Assembly (NCBI RefSeq): GCF_018860345.1
Contig: NZ_JAHKPJ010000025.1
Coordinates: 124,001-188,000 of the forward strand
Source of the DNA: Psychrosphaera sp. F3M07
GTDB lineage: Bacteria > Pseudomonadota > Gammaproteobacteria > Enterobacterales > Alteromonadaceae
Direction: 5' to 3'
Length of the DNA: 64,000 bases
Each line of letters begins with the position of its first letter. Positions within the stretch are counted from its first letter, which is position 1. The notes beneath the pieces are model-generated. The model searched no databases. It saw only the letters and a list, made by a program, of their open reading frames with translations, and was not told the DNA's origin. Below, piece after piece: positions 48,460 through 56,053 of the stretch. Position numbers and translations under genes: made by a program.

Positions 48460-48843
48460 ATGAAAGAGTGCAATCAATGTGGGAAATGTTGTGTTAAATA
48501 TGGGCATAATGGTTTGTCCGTTACGGATGAAGAAATTGAAATGTGGGAGTTGTTTAACCCAGAAATAAGCGAGTATATTGTTAACGGTGAAGTCTGGTTT
48601 CATCCTAAGACTGGCAAACCAGCAGATATATGCCCTTGGTTAACTAAGTTAAAGGGGCAAGAAAAGTATATTTGTGAGATCTATTTTGACCGCCCTAACG
48701 ATTGCAAGTATTACCCTACATCTATTCCTGAAATGATCAGAGATGAATGTGAAATGATAGAATCTCATGACATTACCAACATGGCAAAAGCTCAAAAAGA
48801 GTTAGATAAACTAATGGAAGACAGCCGTCCTGCTTTGCAATAA
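48460..48843 (+). CDS. YkgJ-family cysteine-cluster protein
   Basis: 127-aa protein of the CxxCxxCC group: CNQCGKCC at residues 4-11, then CPW, CEIY and DCKYYP further on. The family is thought to bind zinc or an Fe-S cluster; function is unknown. GGAG lies 8 bases before the ATG. It follows the patatin gene by 33 bases. Confidence 0.85.
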   Translation: MKECNQCGKCCVKYGHNGLSVTDEEIEMWELFNPEISEYIVNGEVWFHPKTGKPADICPWLTKLKGQEKYICEIYFDRPNDCKYYPTSIPEMIRDECEMIESHDITNMAKAQKELDKLMEDSRPALQ

Positions 48844-48906
48844 AATGGCGCTAATTCAACCTCGCCCTGTATATTTAAGCAAAGTTAATAAAAGAGTGTA
48901 ATTATC

Positions 48907-49632
48907 ATGAAACCTGTATGTATAGTCACCGGCGGTAGTTCAGGAATTGGCCAAAGTATCGTTCAAACCTTTTTAGCCAATGACTATCTGGTTTTTAATC
49001 TGGACTTAACTGAGTCAAGCTATGGTGAGTTTTGTCACTGTGATATTCGAGATCATCAAGCGGTAACCAATGTTATAAATGGAATTTGTGCTCAACATAA
49101 AGTCGATGTATTAGTCACCAGTGCGGGCATTCATTTTTCAGGCAATATAGAAAATACAACCGAACAAGAATTAGATAACGTTATCGCCATCAATGTGAAA
49201 GGCGTTTATTCTGCGGTTAAAGCGGTGTTACCTAGTATGAAGCAGCACAAAGCAGGTTCTATTATTATCATCTCTTCCGATCAAGCACTCATAGCTAAAA
49301 CCAACTCTTTTGCTTATAACCTGAGTAAAGCTGGCATTGCCTCAATCGCTAAAACTACAGCATTAGATTACGCTCAATTTAATATTAGGGCCAATGCCGT
49401 TTGCCCGGGCACAATAGAAACCCCTTTGTACCATAAAGCGATTGATAGTTATTGCGAACGTTCAGGTGCTGATAAACAAACTATTCATGCCGAGGAAGCC
49501 GCATTACAACCTCTTGGACGCTTAGGGCAACCTGAAGAAGTAGCTGAATTGGTATTATTTTTAGCCAGTGACAAAGCTAAGTTTATTACGGGTAGTTTAC
49601 AAGTCATTGATGGTGGTTATACCGCTCAATAA
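48907..49632 (+). CDS. Short-chain dehydrogenase/reductase
   Basis: 241-aa NAD(P)-dependent SDR. The cofactor motif is TGGSSGIG, with SAGIH as the NAG-like motif. Catalytic Ser is in IIISSDQ and the YxxxK motif is YNLSK. The C-terminal FITGSLQVIDGGY is typical of the classical family. It resembles sugar-lactone or deoxy-sugar-acid dehydrogenases and may belong with the sugar-acid enzymes at 52-55 kb; the substrate is unknown. Confidence 0.85.
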   Translation: MKPVCIVTGGSSGIGQSIVQTFLANDYLVFNLDLTESSYGEFCHCDIRDHQAVTNVINGICAQHKVDVLVTSAGIHFSGNIENTTEQELDNVIAINVKGVYSAVKAVLPSMKQHKAGSIIIISSDQALIAKTNSFAYNLSKAGIASIAKTTALDYAQFNIRANAVCPGTIETPLYHKAIDSYCERSGADKQTIHAEEAALQPLGRLGQPEEVAELVLFLASDKAKFITGSLQVIDGGYTAQ

Positions 49633-49643
49633 GATTAATACAT

Positions 49644-49660
49644 GTTGATTTGAAATCAAC
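49644..49660. repeat. 17-bp palindrome after SDR gene
   Basis: GTTGATTT-G-AAATCAAC, perfect around a single central base, just before the terminator. It may be an operator or a short hairpin. Confidence 0.4.
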
Positions 49661-49666
49661 CACCAT

Positions 49667-49699
49667 AAAAAAAGCAGTGTTTATAAACACTGCTTTTTT
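49667..49699. terminator. Bidirectional terminator (16-bp perfect palindrome)
   Basis: AAAAAAGCAGTGTTTA at 49668-49683 mirrors TAAACACTGCTTTTTT at 49684-49699. It serves the convergent SDR and S46 peptidase genes. Confidence 0.92.
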
Positions 49700-49731
49700 C
49701 GTATATACATGAGTCTTAAATATGACTATGT

Positions 49732-51906
49732 TTATTTCACTATGGTCATTTCATCAATAATGTTATTGGCACCATCAATATATTCCATCACCCATAACAT
49801 GTAAGGAACACTTACGTGGATAGAACGGTTATACGTTGGATCATAATCCCAATCACCAATGATAGATTCATAAACGCCATCAAAAATAAGTCCAACAAAC
49901 TCGCCATTAGCATTTAATGTGGCAGAACCAGAGTTACCACCTGTGATATCTAACGTAGTTAAGTAGTTCACTGGAACTGAACCTAATGCTTCTTTTTTGT
50001 ATGGTCCGTATTTTTTATCTTTTATCGCGGTGCGAATATTGTCAAATAAATCAAACTCATCATCTCCTGGTACATATTTAGCTAACATGCCCTCAAGCGT
50101 GGTAAACGGTGTGGCGGTAATCCCATCTTGTGGCGAGTAACCTTTTACATTACCGTAAGTGATTCTAAGTGAGCTATTAGCATCCGCATATACAGCTTCA
50201 TTTCTGCTTTTCTTGAATGCGATCATCGCTTCCATGTATGCAGGACGAGCTTGTTGTAATTTTCCGCCGATAGCTTTTTCTTTTTCTTCCTCAATCATGT
50301 CATTATCAAATTGTGATACCGCATATTGAATGAATGGGTCATTGCTTGCTTTAAATTCATCAACTGACTTTTCCATCCAAGCTAAACGAACGTCGGTATT
50401 GGTCAATTCAGTATTTGCGTACATTGACTCAATTTGAGCCGCAACCTTGTCTAAGTCTAACCCATTTTGTAAATTGAAAAATGCATCAAATGTAGCATTA
50501 CGCTGATCCACTGGTAATTGAGCGTATTCTTTTACAAAGTGCATAAATAAGGCTTTTTCTACCGTTTCGTCGAAACGTTTGTTTACCACAGCCATATATT
50601 GACCAAAACGTTTCATATCACGTTCTTGAAAACCTTGACGACGTTCAACATTCGGTTTTTGTTTTTCATGTGCTAAACGATACAGACCTTTTGCCACTCG
50701 CATCATAGTACTGCGGGTTAAGTATCCCATTACGATATCACCGTCTTGAGTTTTATTTGACTCAATGATCAGCGCGGCTAAATTATCAATCGCGTTACCA
50801 TATTTAGCTTTACGTTTTTTGTCTGAATTAATCCATTTAGTCAGATCAGCGGTTAACTGTTTTTTACGATCTAACATGTCACCTTTATTAAAGCTTTCAA
50901 TCATAGAGCCGTAATTTTTAGCATAATTAGCCAGTCCTGCAATCGTACTTTCGTATTTAATACGAGCTTCACTGCCATCTTCTGAGTTGGCTTTAATTAC
51001 ATCAATAAACTCTTCACGAAGACGTTTTGACGTTGGATACACATTTGTAAAGGTTGACTCAACTTCTACGTCAGTGCGGTAACGATTAGTTCTACCAGGG
51101 TAGCCAAGCACCATTACGTAATCGTCTTTTTCAACGCCATTGGCATTAACTTTTAAAAATGCTTTAGGTTTAAAAGGAACATTGTCGGTTGAGAAGTCAG
51201 CCGGCTGACCATCTTTATTTACATAAGCACGATAAAAAGACCAATCGCCTGTGTGACGTGGCCACATCCAGTTATCTGTATCGCCACCAAACTTACCTAT
51301 ATTAGAAGGCGGGGCGTAAACTAAACGTACATCACGAATTGCCAACTGTTTAATTAGAAAGTATTCAGCCCCACCATGGAAGCTATAAACATTACAGCGA
51401 TAATCTTGAGACGCTTCACATTCTGCTACTAATTCTTTTTCACGTTTATCTATTGCATTAAAGTAATCAACGCCTTCTGCGCCTTTAGGGATTGAACTTT
51501 TAATGTCTTTGGTAACATCCGTTAATGATTCCGTTACATATACACGTGCACTTGGTGACGCTTGCGGTTCTTGTTCCATAGTCTTAGCAACAAAACCGTT
51601 TACCAATAAATTATTTTCTTCAGTAGAGTTATGCTGAATAGAACCATAAGCACAATGGTGGTTAGTAATAACCAAACCTTGTTCAGATAAAAACGAAGCT
51701 GAGCAACCTCCAAGACTAACAATGGCATTCATTGGAAATTGATTTAAGTCCGCCATTTTTTCTGGATCGAGTTTTAATCCTGCTGCTTTAAGTTTGTCTT
51801 TAATTTGAGCTAATTGATGTGGTTGCCACATGCCTTCATCAGCAATAGCAGAGCCAAATAATAAAGACGAGGCGATAATCCCCGTAGTTAATAATCTTGT
51901 AATCAT
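49732..51906 (-). CDS. S46 family dipeptidyl-peptidase (DPP7/DPP11)
   Basis: 724-aa secreted serine exopeptidase that releases dipeptides from protein N-termini. The signal peptide spans residues 1-22 (SAIA-DEG). The catalytic His is in TNHHCAYG (near 84) and the nucleophile is Ser659 in GGNSGSATLN. The residue after FD in GLIFDGVYE is Gly, as I recall for DPP7-type (hydrophobic P1) rather than DPP11 (Arg). AAGGA precedes ATG 51906; the upstream frame to 51957 is dismissed. Fits growth on marine protein. Confidence 0.9.
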   Translation of the reverse strand: MITRLLTTGIIASSLLFGSAIADEGMWQPHQLAQIKDKLKAAGLKLDPEKMADLNQFPMNAIVSLGGCSASFLSEQGLVITNHHCAYGSIQHNSTEENNLLVNGFVAKTMEQEPQASPSARVYVTESLTDVTKDIKSSIPKGAEGVDYFNAIDKREKELVAECEASQDYRCNVYSFHGGAEYFLIKQLAIRDVRLVYAPPSNIGKFGGDTDNWMWPRHTGDWSFYRAYVNKDGQPADFSTDNVPFKPKAFLKVNANGVEKDDYVMVLGYPGRTNRYRTDVEVESTFTNVYPTSKRLREEFIDVIKANSEDGSEARIKYESTIAGLANYAKNYGSMIESFNKGDMLDRKKQLTADLTKWINSDKKRKAKYGNAIDNLAALIIESNKTQDGDIVMGYLTRSTMMRVAKGLYRLAHEKQKPNVERRQGFQERDMKRFGQYMAVVNKRFDETVEKALFMHFVKEYAQLPVDQRNATFDAFFNLQNGLDLDKVAAQIESMYANTELTNTDVRLAWMEKSVDEFKASNDPFIQYAVSQFDNDMIEEEKEKAIGGKLQQARPAYMEAMIAFKKSRNEAVYADANSSLRITYGNVKGYSPQDGITATPFTTLEGMLAKYVPGDDEFDLFDNIRTAIKDKKYGPYKKEALGSVPVNYLTTLDITGGNSGSATLNANGEFVGLIFDGVYESIIGDWDYDPTYNRSIHVSVPYMLWVMEYIDGANNIIDEMTIVK

Positions 51907-52152
51907 GTTTTTCCTTGCTTGGATAGTTTTTCGTTTTGTAGTCGCCATTATTACCATAAGCGGCTGTAAAGTAATGGCTATTGCGATAAATCACAGATTG
52001 TCCAAGATAGTAAATTTGTCATTAAAAGTAGACACTATTAAATACTTAGTTAGTCGTTTAAAAAGAATACAAAAACTAATAGAAGACAGTGACTCGGCTT
52101 TACCATAAAATCAAAAATACCCAACTACGCTTTAACAACAATGTAATCACTC

Positions 52153-53055
52153 ATGAAAATAATTGATCCACACTTACATTTATTTGATTTAAGGCTTGGT
52201 CAATATAATTGGTTAAAAACAACAGAACCTCCGTTTTGGCCTGACAAATACAAAATCCAACAAGACTTTTCAGAACAAGAGCTTATTGTGAATTCGGAAC
52301 ATGAGATAGTGGGGTTTGTTCATGTAGAAGCTGGGTTTAACAATCAAAAGCCAAGTGCTGAAATACAATGGTTAAACAGCACAGTTAAGCGCCCATTTAA
52401 AGCGGTTGCTTGTATTGATTTAACCCTTGAAAACAAAGCATTTAAAACAGCCGTGGATCAGCTTATGACATATCACTCTGTATCTGGTGTACGTCATATA
52501 CTGGACGATAACGCTCAAGCCGTTTTGTCATTACCGCACGTACTAGAAAACTTCAAATATTTAGAACGTCATAACTTAAATTTTGATCTGCAAATGTCGA
52601 TTATTGATGCGGTCTCATTACCATTAATGTTATCGGTAATAAAGGCTTGCCCTAAACTAAAAGTTATTATAAATCATGCAGGTTGGCCGCCAATCACAGA
52701 CTCAAGAAGTCACTTAGTACAAAGTGAATGGTACAAAGCTTTAAAGCAACTAGCTGCATTTCCGCAATGTGCGGTTAAATGCTCTGGCTGGGAAATGGTA
52801 GACCGACACTATGACGCATTTTCTTCTGAGCAGACAAGCTGGTTATCCAGTGTAATCAATTTATGTTTACAAATGTTTGGCGAACAGCGCGTGATGTTAG
52901 CGAGTAATTTCCCTTTATGTTTATTCCATTCTAGTTACTTAGAATATTGGGACAATGTGATCAAAACGTTAAACGAATTGCCGTTAACAGAGCAAAAAAA
53001 ACAGGCATTGGTTTTTAACAATGCCTGTTCTTGGTATAGCCTAAACTTAGTGTAG
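52153..53055 (+). CDS. Amidohydrolase 2 family protein (sugar lactonase-like)
   Basis: 300-aa TIM-barrel metal hydrolase of the fuconolactonase-like group (COG3618 type). It starts with IIDPHLHLFDL, continues with GFVHVEAGFN, and ends with the strand VMLASNFPLCLF, where most relatives have an Asp (GSDWP) that here reads Asn. This may affect metal binding. The 3' end carries the terminator of the converging dehydratase gene. Likely substrate a sugar lactone, by family and neighbours. Confidence 0.8.
   Translation: MKIIDPHLHLFDLRLGQYNWLKTTEPPFWPDKYKIQQDFSEQELIVNSEHEIVGFVHVEAGFNNQKPSAEIQWLNSTVKRPFKAVACIDLTLENKAFKTAVDQLMTYHSVSGVRHILDDNAQAVLSLPHVLENFKYLERHNLNFDLQMSIIDAVSLPLMLSVIKACPKLKVIINHAGWPPITDSRSHLVQSEWYKALKQLAAFPQCAVKCSGWEMVDRHYDAFSSEQTSWLSSVINLCLQMFGEQRVMLASNFPLCLFHSSYLEYWDNVIKTLNELPLTEQKKQALVFNNACSWYSLNLV
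52992..53029 (-). terminator. Terminator of the dehydratase operon, inside the amidohydrolase gene
   Basis: Perfect 11-bp stem AACAGGCATTG/CAATGCCTGTT with an 8-nt loop at 53000-53029. On the minus strand it is followed by eight T. It falls within the last 20 codons of the plus-strand amidohydrolase gene. Confidence 0.88.
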
Positions 53056-53089
53056 CCAATTATTTAAACGGCTTTTATTTAACAAACTC

Positions 53090-54265
53090 TTATTTTACAG
53101 TGACGTGCGGTGAGCGTTTAACCACATCATCATTTAATTCAATGCCAATTCCTGGAGTATCAGGGGCTTGGAAAAAGCCATCGACTGGTTGAGGATCTTG
53201 AATACACAACTCACGATTCCATGACTTAGTGGCATAAGTATGATGTTCATGAATTAAGAAGTTAGGTATCGCCGTTTCTAAGTGTAATGATGCAGCGGTT
53301 GCAACTGGCCCACCACAAACGTGTGCTTGTATGCGAATGTCGTAAACATCGGCATAATCACATACTTTTTTCGCTTCGGTAAAACCACCACACAAACCTA
53401 CATCTGGTTGCAGTACGTCAATGCTTTGATCTTCAAAGTACGGTCTCACGTCCCAGCGGTGATACAAACGTTCTCCACCAGCAATGGGAACATTAACGTT
53501 ATCAGATACTTTTTTATGCACTGCAGCATTTAAATAATTCACTGGCTCTTCGTACATCATACAACCTACTTCTTCAACAATAGCTCCCATCTGTATGGCA
53601 GATGCTGCTCCCATTAAAGAGTGTGATTCAAAGATAATATCTACATCTTCACCAACCGCATCTCTTATTGCACGTAAACGATTACCAAATAAACGCATTT
53701 GAGGTTTAGTAAATAACTTAGTGCGGTCAAAAGACGAATCGCCATTATGGTCGTAAACAATTGGATCAACCTTAACTGCGTCGTAACCTTCCGCTACAGC
53801 TTTTAATGCAGCTTGAGCATACTCTTCTGGCTCAATTAATTTCTTAATATTAACGTCCCAATCAAACTGTAATTGGCTCGCATAAGTACGTAGCTTGTCG
53901 TTGGTTTTACCACCTAATAATTGATAAACCGGAACACCAAACGCTTTGCCTTTGATATCCCACAACGCGGTGTCGATTGCACTCATCGCAGAATACAATA
54001 CCGGTCCGCCACCTAAGCCCCAAAAACTTTCGCGTAACATACGGGACCATAACAATTCTGTATTAAACGGGTTAAAACCTATTAATACGGCTTCCGCGAT
54101 TTCTTTAATCATAGCCGCCGCTGCACTGTGTCCCCAGTCGTATGCTAATCCAGCTTCACCAACACCTGTAATACCTTCATCTGTGTGAATACGAATGAAA
54201 ACTGGATTCCATGGTGGACGTTCTGGGCAATGTATATCGAATATTTCTACATGAGTAATTTTCAT
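53090..54265 (-). CDS. Enolase-superfamily sugar-acid dehydratase (mandelate racemase/MLE family)
   Basis: 391-aa TIM-barrel enzyme expected to dehydrate an aldonic or uronic acid. The N-terminal capping domain includes FIRIHTDEGITGVGEAGLA. Barrel residues are visible: YDAVKVDP on strand 2, FESHSL (Glu ligand and His) on strand 3, YEEP on strand 4, GGERLYHRWD on strand 5, and catalytic His in QAHVCGGP. Exact substrate cannot be read. Co-directional with the class II aldolase 51 bases upstream. Confidence 0.85.
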   Translation of the reverse strand: MKITHVEIFDIHCPERPPWNPVFIRIHTDEGITGVGEAGLAYDWGHSAAAAMIKEIAEAVLIGFNPFNTELLWSRMLRESFWGLGGGPVLYSAMSAIDTALWDIKGKAFGVPVYQLLGGKTNDKLRTYASQLQFDWDVNIKKLIEPEEYAQAALKAVAEGYDAVKVDPIVYDHNGDSSFDRTKLFTKPQMRLFGNRLRAIRDAVGEDVDIIFESHSLMGAASAIQMGAIVEEVGCMMYEEPVNYLNAAVHKKVSDNVNVPIAGGERLYHRWDVRPYFEDQSIDVLQPDVGLCGGFTEAKKVCDYADVYDIRIQAHVCGGPVATAASLHLETAIPNFLIHEHHTYATKSWNRELCIQDPQPVDGFFQAPDTPGIGIELNDDVVKRSPHVTVK

Positions 54266-54316
54266 TAGGCACTCTTATTAATTGTTTATTATTTACTTGT
54301 GATCATTAACTACTGA

Positions 54317-55087
54317 TCATTGATCAAAGTCTGGATAAATGCGCTTAACTTTACGCATCATTGCGGGCCATGCTTTTTGTCCGCCGGTTAAACCTGAGTG
54401 GACAATATTGGCTTGAGCTTTTATGCCATCAACAATTGATTGATCCACCAAGATTGGAGACATGCCGGTAGACATTACTTGTATTTGGATCTGACAAGCA
54501 CGAATTAAATCATACATATGCATAAAAGCATCACCTATGGTCATCCCCATAGTTAACGCACCATGATTACGTAACAACATGAAATTACTACTTCCTAGGT
54601 CATCTTGTAAACGGCGTTTTTCATCATCGTTTACCGCCAAGCCTTCGTAGTCGTGATAACTCATTGACGCTAGAGCAAACATAGAATATTGGCTTAAAGG
54701 CAATAAGCCCTCTTCAACACTGGCAACCGCAATAGTTTCATTTGTATGTACATGTAATGCACATTGATCTGCATGGCGAGCGATATGTACCGCACTGTGA
54801 ATGGTGAAGCCTGCGGGGTTTATTTTAAATGGTGTATCGGGATCAACAATGTTTCCATCAATATCTATTTTAACTAAATTAGATGCCGTGATTTCATCGA
54901 AAGATAAACCAAATGCATTAATTAACAGATGATCGGTTCCTGGTATTCGAGCCGAAACATGGGTATGAATTAAGTCGTCCCAACCGTGAATGACAAACAG
55001 TCGATAACAAGCTGCAAGCTCAACTCTCGTCTGCCATTCTTGCTCTGATACTTTGCCTTTGACATCAACTAGGGGCAAATCAAACAT
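54317..55087 (-). CDS. Class II aldolase/adducin family protein
   Basis: 256-aa zinc-dependent aldolase-like protein. Metal-binding His are in THVSAR, LHVHTNE and LRNHGAL. The group includes fuculose-phosphate aldolase and decarboxylating relatives, so activity is uncertain. First gene of a likely two-gene operon with the dehydratase. AAGG lies 6 bases before the ATG. Confidence 0.82.
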   Translation of the reverse strand: MFDLPLVDVKGKVSEQEWQTRVELAACYRLFVIHGWDDLIHTHVSARIPGTDHLLINAFGLSFDEITASNLVKIDIDGNIVDPDTPFKINPAGFTIHSAVHIARHADQCALHVHTNETIAVASVEEGLLPLSQYSMFALASMSYHDYEGLAVNDDEKRRLQDDLGSSNFMLLRNHGALTMGMTIGDAFMHMYDLIRACQIQIQVMSTGMSPILVDQSIVDGIKAQANIVHSGLTGGQKAWPAMMRKVKRIYPDFDQ

Positions 55088-55267
55088 AACAAACCTTAAA
55101 CAAGTTAATAATGTTAGAACTTTAACTGACAGGCATGATTCTATAAAGAAAGAATTTCACTATGTTATGGCGTTTTAAGTATTTTTTTGGAATAGTTGGG
55201 AGAGGCAGTGTTGAAACAACAAACTAGATATAGATGAAGGTATTCGTATTAATTGCTTATATATAAA

Positions 55268-55297
55268 TCCGGCCAAATGATGAGTCATTTGACCGGA
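55268..55297 (-). terminator. Terminator of the malate-synthase-like domain gene
   Basis: TCCGGCCAAATGA and TCATTTGACCGGA form a 13-bp stem (one G-U in the minus-strand RNA), followed by TTTATATAT, 27 bases after the stop. Confidence 0.75.
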
Positions 55298-55323
55298 ACA
55301 GCAGAGAAATTAATGAATGTTTA

Positions 55324-55935
55324 TTACGCTATTTTATAATCTTTTCCATCTTTATCTGTAAACGCTTTAGCGACATCAACACAACGACATAATTGGTTGC
55401 CTTCTGCATCCATAACAAGCTCGTCGTCACTACGGATCATACTAAACCAACGTTTAGCTGTTTTAACCGTTTCGTCATTTGCCGCAACTGAAGCACCAAA
55501 TATTGCCTTTGTGGTTTCAACCTGAATATCATCGATTCCAGCAATATCTTTAATGCCACGCGTACCGTTTTTGTTAAAAATTAACTCAACATGAAAGCCA
55601 TCATTTTTTAATACGATAGACGTTGGTTCACTTTTATGACCACTTAACGCAACAAATTGATTTGGAATGGCTAATCCACTTTTACTTCCGTCAGGGAAAA
55701 ATGCTAATAAATGTTTGTAATAAATAACGTAGCTACTTACGTCTTGATGAGAGCCTTGCTCTAAAGGAAATACTTTATCTAAAAAGCTTTTTGAGTAAGT
55801 CATTAGTTCTTTTACTCGTTTTTCATTTAAGCCATTTAATATTGATACTTCTTCATTGATAAAACTATCAAACCCTAATGTTAAGTTCATTGTTTGGTTT
55901 GTCTCTTGGGTTAACGCTTTAGTTGGCATATTCAT
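55324..55935 (-). CDS. Stand-alone protein resembling the beta-clasp region of malate synthase G
   Basis: 203-aa intact gene with GAGGA 7 bases before the ATG. Residues about 50-140 resemble the beta-clasp insert of malate synthase G: KSFLDKVFPLEQGSHQDV, then NQFVALSGH, then SIVLKNDGFHVELIFNKNG and IDDIQVETT. Where the full enzyme continues with DCEDSV and the catalytic barrel, this protein diverges and ends. It therefore cannot be a malate synthase itself. It may bind a metabolite or partner. Divergent regulator next door is of a type that controls short-chain fatty acid or glyoxylate genes. Function unknown. Confidence 0.6.
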   Translation of the reverse strand: MNMPTKALTQETNQTMNLTLGFDSFINEEVSILNGLNEKRVKELMTYSKSFLDKVFPLEQGSHQDVSSYVIYYKHLLAFFPDGSKSGLAIPNQFVALSGHKSEPTSIVLKNDGFHVELIFNKNGTRGIKDIAGIDDIQVETTKAIFGASVAANDETVKTAKRWFSMIRSDDELVMDAEGNQLCRCVDVAKAFTDKDGKDYKIA

Positions 55936-56012
55936 ATTTAATTCCTCAAGTCTTTCTATTTATTATTAACGTTGTCTCACTGCTTGATTGTTAGAATAGA
56001 TCAAACTAAACT

Positions 56013-56051
56013 AAAATTTCACAATAAAAATTTCACAGTGTAAATTTTACA
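56013..56051. promoter_or_regulatory. Three direct repeats with 14-bp spacing in a divergent promoter
   Basis: AAAATTTCACA (56013), AAAATTTCACA (56027) and TAAATTTTACA (56041) repeat every 14 bp and end 2 bases before the regulator ATG. The second and third copies also form a partial palindrome around CACAGTG. This looks like an autoregulatory operator for the adjacent XRE-type regulator, also placed to control the divergent gene. Confidence 0.6.
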
Positions 56052-56053
56052 AA

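Noticed and set aside
51830-52108. Plus-strand 92-aa frame over the start of the S46 peptidase gene
   Set aside because: Half of it is antisense to the signal-peptide region of a clear gene, and it shows no Shine-Dalgarno or known motif.
55324-55935. Pseudogene of full malate synthase
   Set aside because: No remnants of the catalytic barrel are found in the 236 bp downstream, and the gene has a clean start, stop and terminator.
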